Origin: a virus
Length of the DNA stretch: 34,486 bases
Virus record (IMG/VR): IMGVR_UViG_3300047548_001116
Location: 1 to 34,486 of that record
Strand: one strand, 5' to 3'
The notes below the pieces were generated by a model. The model did no database searches. It was not told the origin of the DNA and was given only the letters and a program-made list of their open reading frames with translations. Position 1 is the first letter of the stretch; every line of letters begins with the position of its first letter. Made by a program: the position numbers and the translations under genes. This document shows, piece after piece, positions 1 through 6,979 of the stretch.

Positions 1-150
1 GTCGTCGCCGTCGCCGTAGCCTTAGCCGTTGCCGTAGGCGTATCCCTAGCCGTCGCCGTTGCCGTAGCCGTTGCCGTAGCCGTCGCCGTTGCCGTAGCCG
101 TTGCCGTCGCCGTATCCGTAGCCGTAGCCGTTGCCGTATCCGTAGCCGTC
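1..150 (-). repeat. GGCNAC hexanucleotide repeat tract
   Basis: On the minus strand this stretch is almost entirely a six-base unit GGC-NAC, where N is T, A or G, coding alternating Gly with Tyr, Asn or Asp. It forms the C-terminal half of the gene at 46-318 and continues past its stop to the window edge. Two in-frame stops, TAG at 46-48 and TAA at 22-24, each differ from TAC by one base. The tract therefore probably once coded for more protein, or contains sequencing errors. Its left end lies outside the window. Confidence 0.85.
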
Positions 151-318
151 TAATCCAGCAGCGAACATTATTCGACGCTTTTCATCTTCGCCAAATAGTT
201 TCACGCATTCAGAGACAGAGCCATAGAACAATCCCGTTTCTTTACACGCTTCAATAACACCGGACAAGCAAGCGCCTGATCTGACAACGTCTTCAAAAGT
301 TATTACGCGCTCAGCCAT
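46..318 (-). CDS. Gly-Tyr/Asn/Asp repeat protein, truncated in the repeat
   Basis: This 90-residue protein has a non-repetitive N-terminal part (about residues 1-56, containing SGACLSGV and a Lys/Glu-rich helix). It is followed by a low-complexity tail of GYGNG, GYGDG and GYGYG units. Its start overlaps the end of the upstream gene (303-575) by 16 bases, which suggests translational coupling as the last gene of the leftward operon. The tail would be flexible and tyrosine-rich. The stop lies inside the repeat and the repeat continues beyond it, so the present C-terminus may be secondary. I do not recognise a function. Confidence 0.6.
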   Translation of the reverse strand: MAERVITFEDVVRSGACLSGVIEACKETGLFYGSVSECVKLFGEDEKRRIMFAAGLDGYGYGNGYGYGYGDGNGYGNGDGYGNGYGNGDG

Positions 319-575
319 TTTTCAGCGGCTTGATCGGTTACAGAAAATACGGCTGTAATGTCGTGCAGCACTTCAATGTCTGAATTGTGCCCTATTTTAC
401 TTCCTGAGTTTGGACCAACAGAGCAAAGCTCTTGCAGGCCGCCCGTGGTGTTCCATCTGATAGCCATTCGGCAGTTTTTCAAGTTAGTAAGAGTCGTTTG
501 GGTAATGTCTTTGTCTTGCTCTACCTGAGCAAACCAAACGCCTCTGTGTTTTGTAGTGATAATGATATTTTTCAT
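303..575 (-). CDS. DUF6948-like hypothetical protein
   Basis: This 90-residue protein begins MKNIIITTKHRGVWFAQVE and contains the pattern NCRMAIRWNTTGG and LHDITAVFSVT. From memory this resembles the small phage family DUF6948 (N-terminal TTxHRGVFFG, central cysteine/alanine-rich segment, C-terminal LxxVTAVxxVT). The ATG at 575 was chosen because the family-like sequence begins there; a longer frame to 743 would overlap the upstream gene. It follows the SSB-like gene after a hairpin and overlaps the repeat gene downstream. Function is unknown; the family name is moderate confidence. Confidence 0.65.
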   Translation of the reverse strand: MKNIIITTKHRGVWFAQVEQDKDITQTTLTNLKNCRMAIRWNTTGGLQELCSVGPNSGSKIGHNSDIEVLHDITAVFSVTDQAAEKWLSA

Positions 576-589
576 GTTTTTTAAATTTT

Positions 590-613
590 CCCCGGCCCGA
601 AAAGAGCCGGGGG
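590..613 (-). terminator. GC hairpin in leader of 303-575 gene
   Basis: A perfect 7-bp inverted repeat (CCCCGGC at 590-596, GCCGGGG at 607-613) lies between the stop of the gene at 631 and the start at 575. In the minus direction it is followed by an A/T-rich stretch but not by an uninterrupted T-tract. It is therefore a weak terminator, or more likely an intercistronic hairpin that ends about 14 bases before the next start. Confidence 0.5.
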
Positions 614-630
614 TTTGGTGAATGGTTATG

Positions 631-1569
631 TTAAAAAGGGAGGTCTTCACCTTCCAGAGTTCCGACCGGCGGCGCTTCCATTCCGGCGAACGGGTCATGT
701 TGTGGCTGTGGGGTATTAGCCGTCTTTGCCAGATTCCATTCATCCGGCATTTTTTCAGCAGTTGCGGGGGTCACATATTCTTGCCCAGATCCTGGAGTGA
801 TTGGCTTTTTCTTTGCTTTCGCCGCTTGGTCAGCTTCCAGATAAGCAGGGACGGCCGCCTCCAGATCAGCCAGTGCCGGGAACTTTTGCGATGTGGTAAT
901 CCCCGCCTTCAATTCGGGGTAGAAAAACATATCACCGGCACCGTTCCACAGTTCGCCCTCTTTTGTACGCTTGGTGAACTTGCCGCCAAAGTGGAACGCC
1001 CAAAAGCGGCCCTGTACATAGAAAAGATCAAAGAGGTTGACACGGGCGGCGTTCTGTTTTGTTTCCGCTGCAATGGCTTCGCGAAGTGATTGCTCCAAGC
1101 CTGCCGTTAATCGCATGGCCACACAGTCGCCGCTTGCGTGGTCATACAGGATGGCATACTTTGCGTATCCTACGCCTTGCGGCAAATCCTTTTTGAAGTC
1201 TTGGTAAATGCCGGATGCCACAAGCACGGAGTTTTCACCGTAGCCCATGCGCACATCAATGGTCTGAGTTCGGGTGTCTTGCACCAGGTTGCTGTAATAG
1301 TTGATGTACCTGGAGCCGTCAGGAATCGTGCCTTGCACACCGGAAAGCATGGCAATGATGGTGCCAGTGAATTTTTCGAGGTGTACGGTTTGCTGGGTGT
1401 CTTTGTCGTAATAGCTGAATCCAGCTTTTACTTTGTCGGGCGTAGCGTCAGCCGCAAATGCCGCCGGTGTTTTGCCTGACCTGTACTCAACGAAACGCAC
1501 CCAGGGGTAAGCGGCACCGCTTTTTGGGATGTCGTTCGTGGTTGGTTGTTCAAATTGGAAAGTGTCCAT
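631..1569 (-). CDS. Probable phage ssDNA-binding protein
   Basis: This 312-residue protein ends in a Pro/Ala-rich linker followed by an acidic tip, GEDLPF. Such a tip is the hallmark of bacterial and phage single-stranded DNA-binding proteins, where it recruits partner enzymes. The first ~240 residues are a globular domain with many aromatic and basic residues (for example GRFWAFHFGGKFTKRTK), compatible with an OB-fold, though I cannot prove the fold. The ATG at 1569 was chosen over an in-frame start at 1863, because the extra N-terminus would overlap the gene at 1595-1939 and reads as out-of-frame sequence. It lies in the leftward early operon, suiting a protein needed in quantity at replication. 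Confidence 0.6.
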   Translation of the reverse strand: MDTFQFEQPTTNDIPKSGAAYPWVRFVEYRSGKTPAAFAADATPDKVKAGFSYYDKDTQQTVHLEKFTGTIIAMLSGVQGTIPDGSRYINYYSNLVQDTRTQTIDVRMGYGENSVLVASGIYQDFKKDLPQGVGYAKYAILYDHASGDCVAMRLTAGLEQSLREAIAAETKQNAARVNLFDLFYVQGRFWAFHFGGKFTKRTKEGELWNGAGDMFFYPELKAGITTSQKFPALADLEAAVPAYLEADQAAKAKKKPITPGSGQEYVTPATAEKMPDEWNLAKTANTPQPQHDPFAGMEAPPVGTLEGEDLPF

Positions 1570-1594
1570 TATACCAAAATTTAAGGTTGAAAAA

Positions 1595-1939
1595 TCATTG
1601 TTTGCCGTCGCGCGGCTCTTCCATCCAAGCCGCTTCGCTTTTGCCATCCCATGGTTGAAATTGGCGGCTTTTGGGCTGGTTTTCCGTTTTGCCGTCCCAC
1701 GGATTGAACTGGTAGGAAAGTTGCAAAGCCAGTTCCTTTTGGCTGACGTAGCGGCGCTTGATGCGTGGCGTGTGTTCATTTCCCATAGCTTTAACTCCAT
1801 TTCTGTCAAGTGAAATCCATGTGTTTTTTGGAAGGCTTTGCAGATACTCCATTCTCTCGACATCTTGCCTTGACAAATTTTCCTTGCCTACAATTTCAAA
1901 AATTCCAAGCTCAATACCTCCGTTTAATGTCTTTTTCAT
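1595..1939 (-). CDS. Hypothetical early protein with PWDGK repeat
   Basis: This is a 114-residue protein of unknown function. It begins MKKTLNGGIELG and is rich in charged residues. Near the C-terminus the short motif (N/Q)xPWDGK(T/S)E occurs twice, about 16 residues apart, which suggests a small internal duplication. It starts 4 bases after the upstream gene stops and ends 25 bases before the SSB-like gene starts, so it is co-transcribed with both. The competing reading in another frame is an N-terminal extension of the SSB-like gene, judged less likely. Confidence 0.55.
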   Translation of the reverse strand: MKKTLNGGIELGIFEIVGKENLSRQDVERMEYLQSLPKNTWISLDRNGVKAMGNEHTPRIKRRYVSQKELALQLSYQFNPWDGKTENQPKSRQFQPWDGKSEAAWMEEPRDGKQ

Positions 1940-1943
1940 AACA

Positions 1944-2315
1944 TTACACCGTTTGAAGGTTATCGTATACGGTTACATCCTGACCGTTAACATGGTCGTG
2001 GATTGTCACGGTTTCAAAGTCAGTTGAGCCGTGGCGCTGGTCATAGTGCCAGCGGGCGGATTCTTTGATTTCAGAATAGAAATTTTTAGAATCCTGGTCA
2101 CGGGCGGCGGCATTCAAAATGCCGATGCCGTTGGTAACGCACTCTATTTGTTCAATGTGAAAGTCCATGCCCTCAAATACGTCAGCGCCGGAGATGGTGC
2201 AGTAATCGTACTGCGGTTCCGGTTGTAAGGTAACGCGATACAGGTACTCAATGTGCCCATACAGAGGCACTTCTATTTGGTATGGGAAATCAAAGGTGAA
2301 AGACGTAGTGTCCAT
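1944..2315 (-). CDS. Hypothetical protein, first gene of leftward operon
   Basis: This 123-residue acidic protein (MDTTSFTFDFPYQIEVP at the start) has many aromatic and charged residues and no signal peptide, membrane segment or motif that I recognise. It is the first gene downstream of the leftward promoter at 2365-2396, with an untranslated leader of roughly 40-50 bases ending in an A/T-rich stretch. That position makes it an early-expressed phage gene. Only four bases separate it from the next gene. Function unknown. Confidence 0.65.
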   Translation of the reverse strand: MDTTSFTFDFPYQIEVPLYGHIEYLYRVTLQPEPQYDYCTISGADVFEGMDFHIEQIECVTNGIGILNAAARDQDSKNFYSEIKESARWHYDQRHGSTDFETVTIHDHVNGQDVTVYDNLQTV

Positions 2316-2364
2316 GATGTTTAAATTTAGGTGGTGAATGATTTGCTTTCGCTGTTAACTGGGA

Positions 2365-2396
2365 CAAAGATACACACATACTATTGACAATACCAA
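2365..2396 (-). promoter_or_regulatory. Leftward Bacteroidota-type promoter
   Basis: Read on the minus strand, the -7 element is TATCTTTG (2372 to 2365), a match to TAnnTTTG. A TTGG lies 20 bases further upstream (2396 to 2393) at the expected -33 spacing. The -33 side is embedded in the inverted-repeat arm TTGGTATTGTCAA. It would drive the leftward operon beginning at 2315. Confidence 0.7.
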
Positions 2397-2442
2397 GCAA
2401 TATTTAAAAAAAAATATTGGCAAATGTTTGGTATTGTCAATG
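2382..2442. promoter_or_regulatory. Divergent operator region with inverted repeats
   Basis: TTGACAATACCAA (2384-2396) and TTGGTATTGTCAA (2428-2440) are perfect 13-bp inverted repeats. An inner pair CAATATTT (2398-2405) / AAATATTG (2412-2419) has a slightly different centre. Each outer arm contains the near-palindrome TATTG-A/T-CAAT(A/G) and overlaps the -33 region of the promoter facing outward. A perfect copy of TATTGACAATA recurs in the promoter at 9252. This arrangement suggests a repressor or activator acting on both promoters. Confidence 0.65.
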
Positions 2443-2459
2443 CCGCGCCTATACCTTTG
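2427..2459 (+). promoter_or_regulatory. Rightward Bacteroidota-type promoter
   Basis: TTTG at 2427-2430 and TACCTTTG at 2452-2459 are separated by 21 bases, matching the TTTG / TAnnTTTG promoter of Bacteroidota. Its upstream half is the right arm of the inverted repeat. It mirrors the leftward promoter and would transcribe the ribbon-helix-helix-like gene at 2487. Confidence 0.7.
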
Positions 2460-2486
2460 GGCATTGAAAAAAAACGAAGCAATAAA

Positions 2487-2651
2487 ATGACTGAACAAGT
2501 GAAAAAGGAGCGTCGTACCGAATGGATGCAAATAAGGGTTACGCCACAGGAAAAAGAGTTTTTAAAGCAAGCGTTCGGAGATCAAACCGCGTTTGTTCGT
2601 GCGGCAATTCGTCAAGCAGCAAAAGAAAGAGGTGTAACACTTCCAAACTAA
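2487..2651 (+). CDS. Small ribbon-helix-helix-like regulator candidate
   Basis: This 54-residue protein starts MTEQVKKERRTEWMQIRVTP and then reads QEKEFLKQAFGDQTAFVRAA followed by a basic helix. The layout of a short strand (WMQIRVTP), a helix, a turn with Asp-Gln-Thr and a second helix resembles the Arc/MetJ/CopG ribbon-helix-helix fold. The ATG at 2487 was preferred to one at 2424, which would lie upstream of the predicted transcription start. It sits directly behind the rightward divergent promoter and is followed by terminators, so it is probably a monocistronic, autoregulated repressor of the 2382-2442 operator. The fold is likely; the target is inference. Confidence 0.6.
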   Translation: MTEQVKKERRTEWMQIRVTPQEKEFLKQAFGDQTAFVRAAIRQAAKERGVTLPN

Positions 2652-2724
2652 AAAGGCGAGGTAGTGGATGCCTGCAAATGCGTAGGATAACACACCGTTG
2701 ATAATTTCTTTTTACGACCAGTTA

Positions 2725-2755
2725 ACCAAGGCGGCTGTAAAGTAGCCTGGTTTTT
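2725..2755 (+). terminator. Intrinsic terminator after RHH-like gene
   Basis: ACCAAGGC (2725-2732) pairs with GCCTGGT (2745-2751) apart from one bulged A, and the stem runs into TTTTT (2751-2755). It lies 74 bases after the stop of the small regulator gene. Confidence 0.6.
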
Positions 2756-2870
2756 AAAGAGAGTTCATGTTTAGTGAAGCGTCCCGGAGAGCGGTGAAAA
2801 AGGAGCCGGGGCGCATTTTTCGGAAAGGTGTTTTTCAGTTTATACGGTGGTTTGAGATGTATTTGGTCCA

Positions 2871-2913
2871 GGGCGGCTCGACTTGGTTTGGGATGGTAGC
2901 CGCCCTTTTTTTT
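2871..2913 (+). terminator. Strong intrinsic terminator
   Basis: GGGCGGCT (2871-2878) and AGCCGCCC (2898-2905) form a perfect 8-bp stem with a 19-base loop, followed at once by eight T residues (2906-2913). It would isolate the operon starting at 3003 from the regulator gene upstream. Confidence 0.8.
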
Positions 2914-3002
2914 GGCACTCTTTTCATGAGATACATAGGTAAGGGCTGGCGGGGTGAATGTTACACTGCTGGCCCTTTTCATTTGAAAAATTCTAACACG
3001 CA

Positions 3003-3590
3003 ATGAATACTTCACAAACATCCCCCCTGATTGATTCTCTGCGAGAATGGGCACAGATGGTGTCAGGTGGAGCAGGTGTTAAATACACCGTCACTCCGAC
3101 AACTAACAGTGAGGCGCTTAATCTTATGGAAAAGGCGCTTACACTCCCAGCCTGGTTTGCTGGTAAAGGAATCAGGTGCAGGGTATCCAGCAGCCTGGAT
3201 GTGGTGAAAAAAGGGTTTAAGGTCACGGCGGGCACATCTGAGTTTCATGTGAACCCAGTCCATATTCCTTACGCTGGGAAACGTCCGCAGGCAGTGACGG
3301 CAACAAGCCGGGATGCGTATAGGTCCATTAACCTGGATACTCTACAAAGGGAGGTAGTAAAGGCTGCGTTGGAAGCGGGCGAAACATACGACCGTCACCT
3401 TGCTGAAAAAATAGGCAAGGGGCCTAATGATGTGTCAGCGCGTAGGAACGAGCTGGAATTGGGTGATTTTGAATTTAACGGCAAAATGTACCGGATTGAA
3501 TACCATATCCAAAAGCCTTCACTGCATACAGGAAGGCTGGTGCAATGGTGGCGCATTGTGGAGGCCGGGGGGCAGGGGAAACTATTTTAA
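3003..3590 (+). CDS. Phage protein with C-terminal winged-helix-like domain
   Basis: This is a 195-residue protein of two parts. Residues ~1-100 are a mixed alpha/beta region with no motif I recognise. Residues ~108-190 read like a winged helix: two helices (LQREVVKAALEAGE, DRHLAEKIGKGPNDVSARRN), then a strand-turn-strand wing ending in a Trp-Trp pair. The order 'helix, xLAExIGxxPNxVSxRRxEL' is typical of phage HTH proteins that separate coding modules. It opens the rightward replication operon, 22 bases before the HTH replication gene. A role in DNA binding at replication or transcription is inference. Confidence 0.65.
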   Translation: MNTSQTSPLIDSLREWAQMVSGGAGVKYTVTPTTNSEALNLMEKALTLPAWFAGKGIRCRVSSSLDVVKKGFKVTAGTSEFHVNPVHIPYAGKRPQAVTATSRDAYRSINLDTLQREVVKAALEAGETYDRHLAEKIGKGPNDVSARRNELELGDFEFNGKMYRIEYHIQKPSLHTGRLVQWWRIVEAGGQGKLF

Positions 3591-3612
3591 TAACACAAAA
3601 CACGATAATACT

Positions 3613-4464
3613 ATGGCTGGTGGAATTTACAGAAAGAAAAAGGAAAGCAATTATGTGGTGTTAGACAAACACTGCCTACAAAACACATCGCTTTCATGGG
3701 CTGCAAAGGGTTTGCACTCCTATTTAATGGGGTTGCCTGATGACTGGAAAGTCACGGTTTCTGACCTGAAAAACAGAAGCAAGGACGGCCGCGATGCGAC
3801 CTCCTCAGCTATGCAGTCACTTATTCAGGCTGGATATGTTGTGAGAGAATCAGAACACGACAAAGCCGGGCGGTTTGCTGGATACAATTACTATGTGTTT
3901 GAAACGCCAGAGCAGGCAAGCGAGTTCTTAAGCACATCAACCGTTTCGGGATTAACCGTTTACGGGTTTTCCGAAAACGGTAAAACCGAAAACGGAAAAT
4001 CTGGAACTACTAAGTATTATAATAACCAAATAACCAATAAACTAACAGAAGAAGAAACGCGCGAAAGTGATTTTTCGCAGTTCGAAGAAAAACCCCTCTT
4101 AGCAAAAGATAGTGGCCCGGCCGCCGCCGCGCCGCAAACACCGGCACCGCATCCCTTCCAATCCTTCGACATAGACCGCGCGGCGGAAAGCCTGACAGCC
4201 GATCCGCTTTGCATTGACCGATTTGGCCGGACGCTTGCATGTTCGCCAGAAACGGCAGCGGCCAAACATCCAGCAGCTGTTATCGAGTTCGTTGCCGACC
4301 AAAAGGCGGTGGGCTATACATACAACAACGACCGTGATTTTCGCAGCCACTATTTCAACTGGCTCCCGCTTCGGGTGGCGAAGAAGCGTGCAGAGGCACA
4401 AAAGCAAGTCCAAGTAAGTGCCAATACGACTTTCATCCCCAAAAACATCCCTGTATTCAGATGA
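3613..4464 (+). CDS. Helix-turn-helix replication initiator-like protein
   Basis: This 283-residue protein has residues ~1-75 (VVLDKHCLQNTSLSWAAKGL, LPDDWKVTVSDL, then DATSSAMQSLIQAGYV) that match the winged-helix start of phage replication proteins of the DnaD/replisome-organiser type. A low-complexity acidic and Pro/Ala-rich linker (~130-190) follows. A C-terminal helical region (~190-270) would be the helicase-loading or origin-binding end. The ATG at 3613 was chosen because the family sequence starts there and an A/C-rich leader precedes it. It overlaps the methyltransferase gene as ATGA and lies three genes before a DnaB-like helicase, which supports a role in replication initiation. Confidence 0.75.
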   Translation: MAGGIYRKKKESNYVVLDKHCLQNTSLSWAAKGLHSYLMGLPDDWKVTVSDLKNRSKDGRDATSSAMQSLIQAGYVVRESEHDKAGRFAGYNYYVFETPEQASEFLSTSTVSGLTVYGFSENGKTENGKSGTTKYYNNQITNKLTEEETRESDFSQFEEKPLLAKDSGPAAAAPQTPAPHPFQSFDIDRAAESLTADPLCIDRFGRTLACSPETAAAKHPAAVIEFVADQKAVGYTYNNDRDFRSHYFNWLPLRVAKKRAEAQKQVQVSANTTFIPKNIPVFR

Positions 4465-5144
4465 GCAGCGATAAACAACCGATTTCCATCGTACAGAACC
4501 GGGATTGCATGGAAGCTATGGCAGAGTTCCCGGATAAGTTTTTTGAACTGGCTATTGTTGACCCGCCGTATGGGTTGGGCAATAGACTTAGCGACGGAGG
4601 CGGCAAGCTGAAGAACACGCCAATGAGTGTTTTATACAAAAACTCTAACAAGTGGGACTCTTCTACGCCTGACGAATCTTATTTTGAAGAGCTTTTTCGT
4701 GTGTCTAAACATCAAATAATTTGGGGAGGTAATTATTTTAAACTGCCACCATCCAGATGTATGATTTGTTGGGACAAAAAACAGGATATGCCAACACTTT
4801 CCGCGTGGGAACTTGGATGGTCCTCATTTGATAAGCCATCAAAAATATTTGAGTGTGTTTCTACTGACTTAAGCAGATTCCACCCCACCCAAAAGCCCAT
4901 AGCCCTATACAAGTGGCTTTTACAGAACTACGCAAAGCCGGGTGACAAGATACTTGACACTCATTTAGGTTCTGGCAGTTCCAGGATTGCGGCTTATGAT
5001 ATGGGTTTTGATTTTTGGGGCTACGAACTGGATGCAGACTATTTCGAGGCAATGGAAAAGCGATTCAAAACCCATATTTCAAAGCCGACACTTTTTGCCC
5101 CGGAGCAGATGTACCATTTTGAACAAACTGCTTTAGACTTATGA
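4461..5144 (+). CDS. Adenine/cytosine-N DNA methyltransferase (beta class)
   Basis: This 227-residue enzyme transfers a methyl group from S-adenosylmethionine to an exocyclic amino group of DNA. The catalytic motif DPPYGLG is at residues 34-40. The conserved HPTQKP is at 141-146 and the SAM-binding motif DTHLGSGSS at 166-174. Catalytic motif before SAM motif is the beta-class order. No restriction partner is adjacent, so it is probably an orphan phage methylase that protects phage DNA from host restriction or controls replication. ATGA overlaps at both ends (4461-4464 and 5141-5144) couple it to its neighbours. Target sequence cannot be read from the protein. Confidence 0.92.
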   Translation: MSSDKQPISIVQNRDCMEAMAEFPDKFFELAIVDPPYGLGNRLSDGGGKLKNTPMSVLYKNSNKWDSSTPDESYFEELFRVSKHQIIWGGNYFKLPPSRCMICWDKKQDMPTLSAWELGWSSFDKPSKIFECVSTDLSRFHPTQKPIALYKWLLQNYAKPGDKILDTHLGSGSSRIAAYDMGFDFWGYELDADYFEAMEKRFKTHISKPTLFAPEQMYHFEQTALDL

Positions 5145-5461
5145 AAGCCGCCGAACAAATACAGGTGCTTAAATACCGCTTTAACTGTCATAAGCAGGAC
5201 ACGGCCGGATTTACCCTGGATATTGAAAGCCTGACAGACGATGAGGCCTTTGAAATGGCACCTGTTATGCAGGATACTATTAACGGGCTTTCATCCTTGG
5301 TCCTAAAAATAGTACACCCCAAACAAGCCCCGGAACTAAAAACCCAGATTGCTTACCTGATCGCCCTCCGCGACAGGCAGGAAAGAGCCTGGGACGCAAA
5401 GCGAACAGAATATAAAACCCGCTTAAATAACACTAAACAATGGGTGCAGAACCACGCCTAA
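5141..5461 (+). CDS. Hypothetical helical protein
   Basis: This 106-residue protein appears mainly alpha-helical, with charged helices in the second half (DRQERAWDAKRTEYKTRLNN). It has no cysteine cluster, membrane segment or known motif. It overlaps the methyltransferase by four bases and the helicase by 22, so it is translated from the same message. Its place between a replication protein and a helicase suggests a replication accessory function, but nothing in the sequence proves it. Confidence 0.65.
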   Translation: MKAAEQIQVLKYRFNCHKQDTAGFTLDIESLTDDEAFEMAPVMQDTINGLSSLVLKIVHPKQAPELKTQIAYLIALRDRQERAWDAKRTEYKTRLNNTKQWVQNHA

Positions 5462-6819
5462 CGATTGAACAGGAAATCCAACAGCGCCACGACACGGCAA
5501 TGCAGACACTCGCCTGCCGCTGCCTTGGGGAGCCCTACAACTTCCATCGCATTGCCTCCATGCTTTCCCCTGGCATGATGCAGGGCGACAGCGCTTGGTC
5601 TGCTATCATTCGGGAGTGCCTAAGCCAGTACACAGCAAAGGATAGCTACACCCCGCAAAGCATAGCCCTTGCCTGCCGGATTGCAAATAGCCAGGCCATT
5701 GAATATGCCAAGAAAGACAGTGAAATGTCTTTACCTGATGCAATGGAGGCTTACACGCTTTATCACGGGCAGTGGGCAGAGGTGCGTATTAGCGAGCTAA
5801 CAAAGGGCTATGTACTGCGCGGGATGACCACTGAAGAGATCCAAGTTGAGCAGGCAAAAGCCCGCAGAGAGTTTGGATTAACTGGCAGGCTAAACACATC
5901 CGACGGCCGTGACGAATTTGAAGCGGAACTACTTGCAGCACTGGAAGGTAAACAATTTACTTTCCCGGTAACACCTTGCCTGTCTGGCATGGAAAAGTTT
6001 GTAAACTTCTACGAGCCGGGGGATTATATAGTAATAGCAGCGCTTTCCCGGATTGGGAAAAGCTACTACGCACTAAATCAGGTCTACCATAATGCAGTAC
6101 GCGGCGTTCCATCTTGCGTTATCAATCTGGAGATGACCCCAAAGCATGTGCAAAAGCGTATCTGGCAAATGCACGCAGATATTAAGTTCAGCCGCGACAT
6201 GCGCGGCCCTGACACCCAGACAATGAACGCACTAAAGGCATGGGACGAGGTTAAGAAAATGCCTTTCAGGTCATACAACCCCGGCCCGACATTACCCGCT
6301 GTGCTGTCTACGATCCGGCAGGATTACCACGAACGTGGCATCCAGTTTGCCGTCGTGGATTACGCACAGTTAATGAACATTCCAGGATACCGAGGCGGAC
6401 GCAATTACGAGTTAGGAGAAATCAGCGCGGCATTCAGGGCGCTTGCCCTGGAATTGCAGATTCCAATCATGGTGCTGGCTCAGTTGAAGCAGGAAGTGGA
6501 GCAGCGCGGCGACAAAAAGGGCGGGCTGTTTGACATTAAGGATTGCGCCAACTTTTCGCAGGACGCTACAATGGTGCAGGTGCTATACAGGCCCGATGTG
6601 TACGACATTGCTACTGATGCAAACGGTATTCCATACCCTGAAGGATATGCAGAGGTGTTTATCGCAAAGGGCCGGGAGGTTGGCCACGGCCTTGTTGAAG
6701 CGCGGTTTAATCCGGTTAAAGGCTTTAACAACCCTGAGCAATGGCCACAAACCCAATTCCCCATCAAAGAAACATTCACCCCACAAAGACCAAGCGCAAC
6801 AGATGACATACCATTTTGA
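5440..6819 (+). CDS. DnaB-like replicative helicase
   Basis: This 459-residue protein has a helical N-terminal region (~1-165) and a RecA-type ATPase domain. The Walker A region reads AALSRIGKSYYALN (residues 200-213), in the DnaB form (A-A/R-x-S-x-x-GKT/S). Walker B is VVDYAQLM (305-312), followed by the sensor segment LAQLKQEVEQR and the DnaB-like FSQDATMVQVLYR. It would unwind DNA at the phage replication fork. No primase domain is present. Unusually it ends in DDIPF, an SSB-like tip. The start at 5440 overlaps the previous gene by 22 bases. Confidence 0.9.
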   Translation: MGAEPRLTIEQEIQQRHDTAMQTLACRCLGEPYNFHRIASMLSPGMMQGDSAWSAIIRECLSQYTAKDSYTPQSIALACRIANSQAIEYAKKDSEMSLPDAMEAYTLYHGQWAEVRISELTKGYVLRGMTTEEIQVEQAKARREFGLTGRLNTSDGRDEFEAELLAALEGKQFTFPVTPCLSGMEKFVNFYEPGDYIVIAALSRIGKSYYALNQVYHNAVRGVPSCVINLEMTPKHVQKRIWQMHADIKFSRDMRGPDTQTMNALKAWDEVKKMPFRSYNPGPTLPAVLSTIRQDYHERGIQFAVVDYAQLMNIPGYRGGRNYELGEISAAFRALALELQIPIMVLAQLKQEVEQRGDKKGGLFDIKDCANFSQDATMVQVLYRPDVYDIATDANGIPYPEGYAEVFIAKGREVGHGLVEARFNPVKGFNNPEQWPQTQFPIKETFTPQRPSATDDIPF

Positions 6820-6979
6820 CCCCGGCGAAATAGTCCTTTTCACCCCGGCCCACGAGGCAACAGCCTGGGCCAAAGGTCGGCGGCGTGTGCTGCGAGTGTT
6901 GGGGGATTACATACAACTTGAGTGCGGCAACATTAAGCTACTGGCAACGGTAGCTGAACTAAAAAAGGTAAGCAAATGA
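6803..6979 (+). CDS. Small hypothetical protein
   Basis: This is a 58-residue basic protein (MTYHFDPGEIVLFTPAHEAT at the start) that looks like a small beta-barrel, with strands such as RRVLRVLGDYIQLEC and NIKLLATVAEL. It overlaps the helicase end by 17 bases and ends in an ATGA overlap with a possible 25-codon frame. The composition would suit an SH3- or KOW-like nucleic-acid-binding fold, but this is only an impression. It appears to be the last well-supported gene before the hairpin at 6988. Confidence 0.6.
   Translation: MTYHFDPGEIVLFTPAHEATAWAKGRRRVLRVLGDYIQLECGNIKLLATVAELKKVSK

Larger units (their letters stand above)
2652..3002. other. Non-coding stretch with stacked hairpins; doubtful 79-aa frame
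   Basis: No convincing gene lies here. It holds two terminator-like hairpins (2725-2755 and 2871-2913) and a weaker one (AAGGGC 2941-2946 with GCCCTT 2972-2977, followed by TTC). A 79-residue frame from 2767 to 3006 with one hydrophobic segment overlaps the next start as ATGA. However, the strongest terminator lies in its middle, so translation is doubtful. The segment between the terminators could be a short RNA. No clear promoter for the operon beginning at 3003 was found. Confidence 0.5.

Noticed and set aside
622-1089. 155-codon plus-strand frame
   Set aside because: It lies wholly opposite the SSB-like gene and has the Cys/Arg/Phe-rich composition of antisense reading.
631-1863. Longer N-terminus (410 residues) for the SSB-like gene
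   Set aside because: The extra ~98 residues overlap the gene at 1595-1939 in another frame and look like shadow sequence; the ATG at 1569 gives a cleaner start.
2722-3054. 110-codon minus-strand frame
   Set aside because: It crosses the terminators and the start of the 3003 gene; composition and position argue against it.
3427-3612. In-frame upstream extension of the HTH replication gene
   Set aside because: It overlaps the 3003-3590 gene in another frame, and the family-like sequence starts at 3613.
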